Source of the DNA: UBA5734 sp964528645
Lineage (GTDB): Bacteria; Bacillota; Clostridia; Saccharofermentanales; UBA5734
Direction of reading: 5' to 3'
NCBI GenBank assembly: GCA_964528645.1
Contig: CAZGSR010000008.1
Span: forward strand, 12,357 to 76,356
DNA length: 64,000 nt
Shown: one piece after another, positions 17,501 through 24,895 of the stretch
Layout of the letters: each line of letters starts with the position of its first letter
How positions within the stretch are numbered: position 1 is the first letter of the stretch
Position numbers and translations under genes: made by a program
Notes under the pieces: model-generated
Databases searched by the model: none
Told to the model about the DNA's origin: nothing
What the model saw: only the letters and a program-made list of their open reading frames with translations

Positions 17501-20403
17501 GTGAACAAGGTGTCGGGTACCTCAAAGGTCTGGACATGTTTTTTCAGGGAGATCTCGGTGATTTCCTCCTCCATCTCCGCAAAGGCCTGGACATTTTCCC
17601 TGGCCCCTGCTGACCAGAGGGGCCATTCATTTTCGTAGAGGGTCGGATTATAGGAGAATGTTCCCTTGAAGGCCTGAGCTTCAAAGGCGATCTCCATATA
17701 AATGCCCAGTTCAAAATACAGGGCTCCCGAGCTTTTCGATTGTCGCCCCCAGGAAGTCGTATAACTTAATTCGTAATAGAAATAACCCCAGACCCGGACA
17801 TAGGCGCCGACTTCCGCGCTGATGCCCAGACTGGCCAGCTTGGTCGAGAACACACCCACCTTGATCTCAAATTTGAGACCGGCCCGCAGCCCCATCGTAC
17901 CCATGACATAGAAGGTGAATTCATAATGCTCTTCGACCAGGTCAATCGTTTCGGTGGTGCAGGTTTTTTGGAAAACTCCAATGGAGTAATTGTAGCGTTT
18001 GGCGTTTTCATAATAGAAATCACAGCCAATCGAAATATTCATGTTGGCTGTAATGACGAAATTGAGATTGATTTCATACACCAGGATGTGGAACGGATCT
18101 ACCGATCCCTCCTGTTCGAAAATCTTCTGGCTGAACAGCTCGACCCAGTCGCTTTCGTTCTCGAGCATGGCGGCATATTTCTCATTCAAGCCATCGGCAA
18201 CTGTTTGCTCATCGTCACCCATGTATTTATCCCTGGCGTCGAGAAGGTCCTTGATTTGCTTGGCCAGGTTCTCCCCGACATCATTGGTGTCAAGCTCTTC
18301 GTCTTTCTCCTTGGTCGCAATTGTCGCTTCAATGGCGATCCCCGTGTATTCGTACAAGTCAATATTGGCGTTCAAGCGGTACTCATCAATGTAGGGGAAA
18401 ATGCCCCACCATTTCCAGACAGCACCACCGCTGGCATTGATGGAAACACGAACCTCCTGCTCAAAATAACCTGTGACCCCGATAACGATTTCGCTTTCTT
18501 CGCCGGTGCTGATCTTAATTTCAATACCGATCTTCAAAGTCAAGCGCAAACCTTCCAAGCCTTCGAAGTGGACCAGTCTTTTGTTGATGGTTGCTTTGAT
18601 TTCGGTGACTTCCACTTCGACCTTGCTACCAGACATCAGTTGCATGTCCCCAGGCGACAAGGGGGTGCCATCGTCCAGGACAATGTTGTAACCAGCCAGA
18701 TCAAAGTCGCCCTTCAAGGTGGTGAATTCTTCGGTTTCCAAGGTCAGGGCAGCCAGATAAGTGGCCGCTTCTTCGGCAAATCCGCTCTCTCTGGCCTGCT
18801 GCTCGACGCTGTCTTCCAGATCGGACGGATCCACGCCTTCGAGTAATGTTTCGCCTGACACGCCTTTATTGTCGTACAGATCCATCACAGAGCGCATGGT
18901 TTCCAGTGAGACAGCCTCGAAGTCCAGCGTATACCAGTCACCATCTGACTCTACCGACAGAATTCGACCGTAGGTTGCCTGGCCGTCAGGAGAATTCATG
19001 GTTCCTGTATAAAAAGCCAGGAAATCGCCGACATCGACCGTGGTTTCATCATCCAGGCCCAGGACAGCGTAATCACCGCTGGCAAAGTCCAGGACAGCCT
19101 TTTCAACCTTGACGGAATCATTGTCAGGCTGGCCATCCTGGTCATCGTCCCGGTTCAGGGGCAGGATATCCGGCGTAAACAGGACATCCTGGGCTGCGGC
19201 ATTGACAAACTGGCAGGTCTTGCCCTGGACAGCAGTGATCGTGATGTAGGCGACCTCTCCTTCGCCGCTCTCATCATTGATCGACCTCTCGTCTGGACGA
19301 ACCCCTTTGTAAATGGCCACGGCCTGGCCGACAGCTAGATCTGAAAGATCGTAATCAAAACTGCCACTTGTGAAATCGATGGTTCCCAGGTCTGTCGTAG
19401 CGAGTGGGATGGAAAGGGAATCTGACGCCTGGCCATCAACCATGAAGTTGCTGATCTCTTCAACTGAAATGTAGATAAGACCCGAATTGAGGGAAAGATT
19501 CAAGACTTCTGCTTTTTCGGTCGTGAAATTGAAGTCCCGGACAGACTGGCCGTAGCCGGCATAGCGCAACTGTTCATCTTCCAGAGTGAATTTATAGGTC
19601 GCACCGGTGGCAAAAAGGCCATCCCGGCCGGATACGACATACTGGGTTTCGTTTTCTTGTGACTGAACGGTCAGTTCTGAGACGTCATAGAATCCTGTTT
19701 CGCTGGGATTATTGAGATTTTTACCATTGATCCCGGCCTTAACCTGGTCGATCGACAGGGCCTGTGGGGCAATCACAACAAATGTAAAATTCTGCGGCTG
19801 GTCCAGCTGGGTCGCAGCACGAGGCGTTTCAGATTCCGCCAGAGGCGCGGTATCCGTATACTGAGCATAGAGCGTCAAGTTGCTTTGGATGACATGATTG
19901 TCTGAGACGCGATTGTTCCGGTCGGCGTCATAAAACCAGCCCAGGAAGATCGAGTCAGCCCGGTAAGGTATAGGAAGTCCTCCCAGCCGGGATCCTTCCC
20001 GCAACTGTATCGCCTCGAGGGGGGAGCCTCCATCTGTTTCAAAACGGATGGTGAAAATCCGGGTGGAGAGCTTCACGGCGCCTGAGCCAGGTCTGGCTGG
20101 CAGCAGGGGTTCGACAGGTGACGTGACATCATCCGGCTGTCCGAGTGGTGTTTTCTGTTCAGTGGGAACAGAAGGGTTCTCCTCTGGGGCTTCGTCCGCA
20201 GCCGCAATACCAGGCTCCTGTCCTGACGATGGCTCACTGGCAGCTGGATCGATGGGTTGTGGGTTCAGGCTGCCCTGGTCCTGTGTCTCGCTAGATAAAA
20301 TGGCAGGTGACCGACCTTGCTGCCATGGCTTGATCTGAATAATCGCAATTGCGGTCAAGCCAATGCAAATGGCCAGAATGACACTTAAAAACCGTTTACT
20401 CAT
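13963..20403 (-). CDS. Giant fusion: InlB/MucBP-repeat surface protein joined to C-terminal PhnJ
   Basis: A single 2,146-residue open frame made of two unrelated parts. Residues 1-35 are a signal or anchor helix (MSKRFLSVILAICIGLTAIA...). About 36-115 is a Pro/Ser/Glu-rich linker. One InlB-type (Flg_new) repeat follows. Residues ~200-1100 are a large beta-rich region I cannot assign. About 1100-1964 is an array of MucBP-like and InlB modules. From residue 1965 (TLIQSRHRIPETPL) to the end the sequence is plainly the C-terminal part of PhnJ. The surface part ends in mid-repeat (VYYTR) and has no wall anchor. The join keeps the frame. This may be a deletion in the organism or a chimeric assembly; I do not think it is a functional two-domain protein. 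Its ATG at 20403 starts a good signal sequence. Confidence 0.75.
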   Translation of the reverse strand: MSKRFLSVILAICIGLTAIAIIQIKPWQQGRSPAILSSETQDQGSLNPQPIDPAASEPSSGQEPGIAAADEAPEENPSVPTEQKTPLGQPDDVTSPVEPLLPARPGSGAVKLSTRIFTIRFETDGGSPLEAIQLREGSRLGGLPIPYRADSIFLGWFYDADRNNRVSDNHVIQSNLTLYAQYTDTAPLAESETPRAATQLDQPQNFTFVVIAPQALSIDQVKAGINGKNLNNPSETGFYDVSELTVQSQENETQYVVSGRDGLFATGATYKFTLEDEQLRYAGYGQSVRDFNFTTEKAEVLNLSLNSGLIYISVEEISNFMVDGQASDSLSIPLATTDLGTIDFTSGSFDYDLSDLAVGQAVAIYKGVRPDERSINDESGEGEVAYITITAVQGKTCQFVNAAAQDVLFTPDILPLNRDDDQDGQPDNDSVKVEKAVLDFASGDYAVLGLDDETTVDVGDFLAFYTGTMNSPDGQATYGRILSVESDGDWYTLDFEAVSLETMRSVMDLYDNKGVSGETLLEGVDPSDLEDSVEQQARESGFAEEAATYLAALTLETEEFTTLKGDFDLAGYNIVLDDGTPLSPGDMQLMSGSKVEVEVTEIKATINKRLVHFEGLEGLRLTLKIGIEIKISTGEESEIVIGVTGYFEQEVRVSINASGGAVWKWWGIFPYIDEYRLNANIDLYEYTGIAIEATIATKEKDEELDTNDVGENLAKQIKDLLDARDKYMGDDEQTVADGLNEKYAAMLENESDWVELFSQKIFEQEGSVDPFHILVYEINLNFVITANMNISIGCDFYYENAKRYNYSIGVFQKTCTTETIDLVEEHYEFTFYVMGTMGLRAGLKFEIKVGVFSTKLASLGISAEVGAYVRVWGYFYYELSYTTSWGRQSKSSGALYFELGIYMEIAFEAQAFKGTFSYNPTLYENEWPLWSAGARENVQAFAEMEEEITEISLKKHVQTFEVPDTLFTMSYLDLKTGETGEGFYDDAKSFKIEITNEAFSYDPQTNLLKLTPDGDQSETADLVITWIQAPLVFTSEPIQRTIQLYWDNYNDGYAIVFHSRGGSAVPMILKPFNATVVAPADPVYPGYDFGGWFLDEALTRPYQIPETMPNEDVQVYAKWIPRPDTSYRVDHYQQNLSNSLYTLVESEQLTGTTDSMVQPAVKDYPGFAAPALKAITVQADGRAVQSYYYSRNRYQLTFAQGIQNDQEDWVYSLKYGESITVPQVTAAGFDFIDWGETAIPETMPAANLLYTARWSPGKNTPYRVEHYIQNTTGPGYALQTAEYLTGETGSEITLADLGLKANGITYQTGTVNGKTVATTTIAKTGKLVIKLYYNRETYSFITFLDSGQTVEATYRFEALVSEPAIPAKTGYTFSGWYVDESMQNRASFAGLQMPAADLTLYGRMIANPDTAYQVEHYVEQTDGAFTLQKAVQQKGKTDTKVQVSGLVDESLLIPGGISFRDGRIDGKIVDELTIKGDGSVVIKLYYARSSYLLTFVLNNGEDPVKQVLPYLSAVTAPAELKKDGYVFSGWDRPLAASILNEDLTYTAQWVARTDTAYTVKHVRQNLDDTYPATGSLVEQETLTGTTLHATEATSKSYPGFTAEEIAQSEIAPDGSTVVTIRYARNRHDVIWKTDAKTMFATTAFRYGEVITAPVPAPEKQGYVLAAWAGLIAGSTLPDEDLSYTAQWQPATDTAYAVRHLREALDGTDPIEENETLAGTTASLTTAKAKSYPGFTADPVSQSVIAADGSTVITITYKRNTYTLNWLSEGVLFKTEQLKFESDVTIPDTEPVKKGYHLTGWGDVAKTMPASDISYSASFAGNSYLVTYDLNGGSGDSIEISQTFGSPYELPESDPERQGYAFTGWFTTRTSGDRIDSNKLMLTDSDQVLYAHWMAGTNTLYTVKHYQQNLTGDSYTLKDTESLNGVTDGQTMATAKTYTGFSAKPITQEAILGDGTTVISVYYTRTLIQSRHRIPETPLQENQILVLQVPLPEPLRAFEPSELKTRRLHAEKEYSGAWLMLFEEIVKFGRMTTGADHPVQVESAYVMAPSPIPRFDNLKLADNKALLLFGAGREKKVYAVPPHTRVQSLAFEDHPFEPERFESVSCRLCGATGVFMDEILDDQSGQTVHQCNDTNHCLARLNSRGQA
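14521..17100 (-). repeat. Array of MucBP-like and InlB (Flg_new) modules inside the surface protein
   Basis: Six modules begin with a 'Y.V.HY.Q' core (VDHYQQN, VEHYIQN, VEHYVEQ, VKHVRQN, VRHLREA, VKHYQQN) and continue with 'L.G.T......K.YPGF.A......I..DGS.V....Y.RN'. Each is followed by one or two InlB-type units ending in 'YTAQW' or a similar aromatic strand. Spacing between successive cores is about 410-450 bp, with one larger step of ~620 bp. Similar arrays are found in adhesins of Firmicutes. Confidence 0.85.
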
Positions 20404-20594
20404 ACCCGACTCCCCACCAGATCGCGATCTGTTTCAACCATGAATCCACAGGCAAACAGATACGTCCATTTTCATCTAACGCTACTTTATCAAACGATAG
20501 GCGCAACAGATTTTTTTGGGGGAATTGCTATAAATTCAGGGGAAATTGCCAAGTGCGAAAATATGAATAACCCTCAACAGTCGTTGCTCACAGG

Positions 20595-21911
20595 TCAAGA
20601 TATCCTGTATGTCTCATTCAGTACTATTTGCGCGATAAACTGACCATCCACGGCCATGAAGCCCGCTGTTCCATCATACCGCTCGGCGGTATAGAGGATG
20701 CTTCTGGTTCCTGTCCCGCCACCGATTTTATTCGTTACTGGCAGTTCACCCTCAAAAGGGATATCGGTATCGCAAGTATTCTCAACCCTCACCCGCAAGC
20801 GATGATCCAGGTAGATTGCTTTGACCATGATTTCTTTTTCTTGATCCTTGGGTAATCTTAAACAGGCTTCAAGTGCATTCTCTAATGCATTCCCGAGAAT
20901 ACACGTCAAATCAACAGGATCGATGCCAATATTGTCAGGGATGTTCACATCAAAACTGGTTTTGATGTTTTCACTTTCAGCCTGGTTGGCATAATGATTC
21001 ATGATGCTGTTGGCGATGGGATTGATGCAATAGGTCTTGCTGTTCTGCACATCGATGGTCGAGTCAAAGCTTCTCATATAAAGCTGAAGCTTCTCGATCT
21101 CTCCGCTTCGCAGCAATCCCATTACGACCGTATTGTGATGATGCAGATCGTGCCGCTGCTGGGCTGCCAGTATGGCTGTTTCCTTTTGGCGAAGCAGTTC
21201 CGCTTCCCATAATTTTTCCTGTTGGGCCATGAGCAGCTGACGCTTTTCCAAAGCATATTTTTCTACAATCTCATTGGCTTGAATATACAAGTGATAATAG
21301 ACTGCCATGAATAACACGTACACCGTCACAATGATGACTCTTGACCAGGCATTCAGTGGCCAATGCCAGTAGGCCTGCGGATAGTACAGCACCACAATTT
21401 GCAGGATTAAAAAAACGAACGGAACCAGGAATGCCGTTTTCCACTCTTGGTCCAACATCTCAACCAAATTTCGAAACCGCGGTCGAACGAACTTGAATAA
21501 GAACGGAATAATCAGCAGATAAATGGTCGTCCTTGTCACAATAAGCATGGCGACAGCGGCATTCCCTTCCAAGCCAACGGTCAATGTGTCACCGAAAAAA
21601 CCAATGGAAACATAGACATTGACAAAGGTCAAAAAGCTGAATAAAGACACAAAAAAACGGTCACCGGAACAAATCAAAAACCAGGATAGTTCTATCCCTA
21701 AAATGAAAAGGACCGCAACGCGCTCCACTGAAGCAGCCCCCAGAGAATAGAGGAGATACGACAGAAGACAGATACCCAGAACCATGACGATCAGCCCCAT
21801 GACGATCCGTCTTCTGATGGGCTCTTTCATCAATATCACGGAGGAAGAGATCAAAGTAAATCCTAATACGGATTGCAGGAAAGATGAAAACGCCAAGACA
21901 TAGTACAGCAC
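20595..21911 (-). CDS. AgrC-like sensor histidine kinase (GHKL family)
   Basis: A 438-residue membrane sensor. About six hydrophobic segments fill residues 1-200, followed by a coiled linker (VEKYALEKRQLLMAQQEKL), a phosphoacceptor region of the HPK10 type (RHDLHHHN), and a GHKL ATPase domain with N-box LGNALENALEACL and glycine-rich loop NKIGGGTGTRSI. It pairs with the LytTR regulator 92 bp upstream. No agrB or agrD-like peptide gene is adjacent. Base composition is more A/T-rich than flanking genes. The giant surface protein lies 191 bp downstream on the same strand. Confidence 0.88.
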   Translation of the reverse strand: MLYYVLAFSSFLQSVLGFTLISSSVILMKEPIRRRIVMGLIVMVLGICLLSYLLYSLGAASVERVAVLFILGIELSWFLICSGDRFFVSLFSFLTFVNVYVSIGFFGDTLTVGLEGNAAVAMLIVTRTTIYLLIIPFLFKFVRPRFRNLVEMLDQEWKTAFLVPFVFLILQIVVLYYPQAYWHWPLNAWSRVIIVTVYVLFMAVYYHLYIQANEIVEKYALEKRQLLMAQQEKLWEAELLRQKETAILAAQQRHDLHHHNTVVMGLLRSGEIEKLQLYMRSFDSTIDVQNSKTYCINPIANSIMNHYANQAESENIKTSFDVNIPDNIGIDPVDLTCILGNALENALEACLRLPKDQEKEIMVKAIYLDHRLRVRVENTCDTDIPFEGELPVTNKIGGGTGTRSILYTAERYDGTAGFMAVDGQFIAQIVLNETYRIS

Positions 21912-22003
21912 ATCTGCTTCCTCCTCAGTTTTTTAGTCTAACACATCACTTTAATCGAAGAATGTCTTGGGGTAGATGCCGTCTTTTCGGGGGCAATTGC
22001 CAA

Positions 22004-22738
22004 TTACCGCTCTGAGGCCAGCTGAAACGATAAAAACGCTTCCTTAAGCTTCTGATAAGCCCGATACGGATAGGGGATCTGTTCACCCGTATCAAACACG
22101 ATGAGCGCCTTCGTGATTTGCCGGACATACTTTAAATTCAAATTGACCGAGACACCACATCTCACGAAAAATTTGGCAGGGGCCAAAAGCTCGAACAGTT
22201 CCGCTGATGTCATGCGCACTTCAATTTTCTCTTTGTTGACCAAATGAATGATTTGGTAGTTATTTCTGCCGGATTCGGTAAAAACCACATTTCTTGTATA
22301 AAGGCGCAGCATTCCCTCTTTGGTTTTAACGGTAATGAAATGGCGGCGCTCGACATTCAATCGGTTAAAAACCTTGTCCAAAGCCAGGAAAAGTGTGCGA
22401 TCTGAATATGGCTTGGTTATATATTGGCAAGCATCGACTGCAAAAGCCTCCAATGCCTGATCGCGAGAGCTGGTCAGAAAGATGATTTCGCCCTTGTCGC
22501 CCAGTTGTCGCAGTTGCCTGGCTGCTTGTGTGCCCGAAATTCCAGACATATAAATATCGAGGAGATAAATATCAAATCCGCCATGAGCTTCGACAAAAGA
22601 GATCATCTCTAAAGATGAGACAAAAGACGTGACCTTGCAGTCGATGTATGAATGTTCCTGTTGATATTGAGCAAGAATACCTTGGATCAGATCGAGTTGT
22701 TTTTGATCATCGTCACAGATGGCAATGTTAATCATCAT
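22004..22738 (-). CDS. LytTR-family response regulator (AgrA-like)
   Basis: A 244-residue two-domain regulator. The receiver domain has the acidic pair in ICDDD and the phosphoacceptor Asp in YLLDIYMSG. The C-terminal LytTR DNA-binding domain (about 135-235) contains FITVKTKEGMLRLY and FVRCGVSVNLNLKYV. It would act with the downstream sensor kinase. LytTR proteins bind pairs of short direct repeats; candidates such as the repeated CTGTTG in the 191-bp gap before the surface protein are suggestive but too loose to call. Confidence 0.9.
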   Translation of the reverse strand: MMINIAICDDDQKQLDLIQGILAQYQQEHSYIDCKVTSFVSSLEMISFVEAHGGFDIYLLDIYMSGISGTQAARQLRQLGDKGEIIFLTSSRDQALEAFAVDACQYITKPYSDRTLFLALDKVFNRLNVERRHFITVKTKEGMLRLYTRNVVFTESGRNNYQIIHLVNKEKIEVRMTSAELFELLAPAKFFVRCGVSVNLNLKYVRQITKALIVFDTGEQIPYPYRAYQKLKEAFLSFQLASER

Positions 22739-22880
22739 GATGCCTTTACCATAAATGCTCAGCTTACTTCGGACTGGGTTGACAGGCCAAATAGAGTATC
22801 GATCCTATTTTAACATTCATTGATGCTTTCCCCACTCTATCGGCATGGATAAATCACAGATCAATATCTATAAATTGCTG

Positions 22881-22909
22881 TTGCAATATATAAAAAGTTC
22901 TGCTATGCT
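22881..22909 (+). promoter_or_regulatory. Promoter of the zinc-ribbon gene
   Basis: -35 TTGCAA (22881-22886), 17-bp spacer, extended -10 TGCTATGCT (-10 hexamer 22904-22909). It predicts a transcript starting near 22917 with about 197 nt of leader. I saw nothing else of note in 22739-22880. Confidence 0.6.
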
Positions 22910-22916
22910 TCTAATC

Positions 22917-23060
22917 ACGCACCGGACTAAGACAGTCCGCTCGAAAAGAGACCGCAAGGTCTTGCCTGATCGCTAGGGAATGGTAACGCTGTGGGGGCCA
23001 CAGCCGGTAGGACTCCTGGAGCACATCGTTTCGGGGGTTTTTTCTTGCCAAGGGGCGCAC
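22917..23060 (+). ncRNA. Structured 5' leader RNA upstream of the zinc-ribbon gene
   Basis: Three ordered elements lie between the predicted start and the gene. A hairpin CGGACT/AGTCCG (22923-22939). A hairpin AGACC/GGTCT closed by a GCAA (GNRA) tetraloop (22949-22962). A longer irregular stem in which GATCGCTAGG (22968-22977) pairs with CCTGGAGCACATC (23015-23027), enclosing GCTGTGG/CCACAGC (22988-23004) and two unpaired GGTA-containing strands. A G5T6 run follows (23033-23043) without a matching terminator stem. The layout is aptamer-like, but I cannot match it to guanidine, c-di-GMP, TPP, T-box or other leaders whose consensus I know. Confidence 0.45.
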
Positions 23061-23113
23061 ATTCAAATCTGGCGATCGATCACGGCGCCACAAAAAGTAA
23101 AGGAAACACACAC

Positions 23114-23437
23114 ATGGACAAATCACTCTCATGCAAAGACTGCGGCGCTACCTTCGTCTTCACCGAAAGCGAACAGGCTTTCTACGCTGAAAAAGGCTTC
23201 ACCAATGAGCCGACCCGTTGCCCGGACTGCCGCGCAGCCCGCAAGCAGAACCGTAACAATGATCGCGGCGGCAGCCGTGGTGGCTACGGAAACGGCGGCA
23301 ACTTCCGTTCCGAACAGCGCGAAATGTTCCCGGCCGTCTGCGCCGCCTGTGGCAAGGAGACCATGGTCCCCTTCCGTCCGAGCAACGACAAGCCCGTCTT
23401 CTGCCGCGACTGCTTCAAGCCCCGCAGCCGCTTCTAA
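23114..23437 (+). CDS. Zinc-ribbon protein with treble-clef and CxxC-x17-CxxC domains
   Basis: A 107-residue protein with two zinc sites. The N-terminal zf-trcl-type ribbon has CKDCGATF...CPDCRAARK. A Gly/Arg/Asn-rich linker follows (about residues 48-70). The C-terminal CAAC-x17-CRDC is the CxxC-x17-CxxC domain. The composition suggests nucleic-acid binding, but no function is known for the family. I chose ATG 23114 because AAAGGAAA precedes it and conservation begins there; a longer frame from 22991 runs through the structured leader. It is monocistronic, with a strong terminator. Confidence 0.85.
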   Translation: MDKSLSCKDCGATFVFTESEQAFYAEKGFTNEPTRCPDCRAARKQNRNNDRGGSRGGYGNGGNFRSEQREMFPAVCAACGKETMVPFRPSNDKPVFCRDCFKPRSRF

Positions 23438-23465
23438 TCTACCAACAGTAATTTAAGTATCTAAC

Positions 23466-23507
23466 AAAACCCCAGTGGTCGGAGTCACATCCAGCCGCTG
23501 GGGTTTT
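23466..23507 (+). terminator. Terminator after the zinc-ribbon gene
   Basis: AAAACCCCAG (23466-23475) pairs with CTGGGGTTTT (23498-23507); the stem can be extended inward by three pairs. A-rich on the left and T-rich on the right, so it may also serve the convergent MFS gene. Confidence 0.8.
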
Positions 23508-23553
23508 CCATATCAGGCAGTCTTGCTGCATGCAGGAGCTACAGAACCATTGA

Positions 23554-24816
23554 TCACCCCTCCGGCTGCAAGTCCTTCCGCGCGAGCACTTTCGAGGTTA
23601 CGACCACAACCGCCAGGATCAGGAACAAAAGCATGTTCAAGGCGAATGGCAAACGCCGGTCGAGGGCGGACAGGTAGCCCAGAATCGAGCCAAAGGGCGA
23701 GGAGACGGCAATCATGATCACGTAGATCAGGCTCATGACCCGGGCCCGGTCTTCCTTGTCATAAAAGACTGCGCCCAACGCGTCTCGTCGCGGAACGACC
23801 AGGGCAAAGGCGACTGCCTCCAGCAACGTGTAGGCGATGACCAGCAGCTGGTTATCCGGACGCGACAAGAGCAGGAAGACATGGCTGGCCAGATAGATAC
23901 CAAAGCCAGCCAGAAAGACGGACCGGTAATGCAGGCGATTGGTCAATGGCTGGAGAATGAACATGAACAGCAGCATGATCACGGCCCGGCCGATCGGGAA
24001 GAGCGCGACGTATTTCTCTGGGATCCCAACATCCAGGGTGATGTAGAGGGCAAAAAAATTGGTGATCGAAATAGACGTGATGTTGAGGACGACCGAGATG
24101 ACGAGAGCCAGGCGCATTTCCCGGGACCGGATCACTTTGCCAAACACCTTTTGATAGCCAAACAGCAGGGATATCAAGGACTGGTGCTTTGTTTCTGCTA
24201 ACCTTTTCGTTCCCTGGGATGTTTCTGTGCTCCAGACATACAAGATGACAAACTTGGCTGTCATGAGGACAAAGGCCAGGAAATACAGGGCCCGGACGGT
24301 CGGCACCAGTGAATATCGATCGACCAGCAAGGTTGATATGGGCGCAAAAAAGACGGCCAGAAGGCCGGCGATATTGACCCAGGTGTAGATATTGACCAGA
24401 AGCTGCGGTGGAGTATCCTCAACCAGCAAACACTGCCAGGACGTATTGGTGATGTGCCACAAGCTGTTGAAAATGGCCGCGGCCAGGAACCACCAGAAAT
24501 TCTGAGCCAGCATCCAGATCAAGGTCGGCATACTCCATGCAATGAGATCGACAAAAAAGGTCACCTTTCGGCGGCCAAATTTATCAGTAACGATCCCACC
24601 CATGGCGGCCGTGAAGACCTGGAGGACCATGCCGATCGTCAGGATCAGGCCGATCTGCTGGTCCTTGACGCCCAAGGCATACATATAGAGCGTGATGAAC
24701 GGGGCATACAGATTGTAAGGAATGCCCCAGAGGGGTTCTGTGAACAGGCAGGACCGGGCATTACCCTTGACTTGGTGCAAGGTAGCGATCAAAGGGTGTT
24801 TGTAGAGTTGATTCAT
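23554..24816 (-). CDS. MFS transporter
   Basis: A 420-residue protein with about 12 hydrophobic segments and the MFS loop motif GGIVTDKFGRRKV after helix 2. The second half contains a matching loop (VPRRDALGAVFYDKEDRARV). The substrate is unknown; the family includes drug and sugar exporters. Two start codons are possible. ATG 24816 has AAGGA at a workable distance, while ATG 24828 has no spacing from that site, so I prefer 24816. It is convergent with the zinc-ribbon gene. Confidence 0.85.
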   Translation of the reverse strand: MNQLYKHPLIATLHQVKGNARSCLFTEPLWGIPYNLYAPFITLYMYALGVKDQQIGLILTIGMVLQVFTAAMGGIVTDKFGRRKVTFFVDLIAWSMPTLIWMLAQNFWWFLAAAIFNSLWHITNTSWQCLLVEDTPPQLLVNIYTWVNIAGLLAVFFAPISTLLVDRYSLVPTVRALYFLAFVLMTAKFVILYVWSTETSQGTKRLAETKHQSLISLLFGYQKVFGKVIRSREMRLALVISVVLNITSISITNFFALYITLDVGIPEKYVALFPIGRAVIMLLFMFILQPLTNRLHYRSVFLAGFGIYLASHVFLLLSRPDNQLLVIAYTLLEAVAFALVVPRRDALGAVFYDKEDRARVMSLIYVIMIAVSSPFGSILGYLSALDRRLPFALNMLLFLILAVVVVTSKVLARKDLQPEG

Positions 24817-24895
24817 TTTGGAGACCATCCTTGTTGCTATCAGGTGCTATGATAGCCCAAAAACGAATCAGTTAACAGATGCTGGTGCATTTTGA

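Noticed and set aside
22917..23060. T-box or guanidine (ykkC) riboswitch in the zinc-ribbon leader
   Set aside because: AGGGAATGGTAACG loosely recalls the T-box AGGGTGGNACCGCG and CTAGGG recalls ykkC, but the remaining conserved blocks of both are missing.
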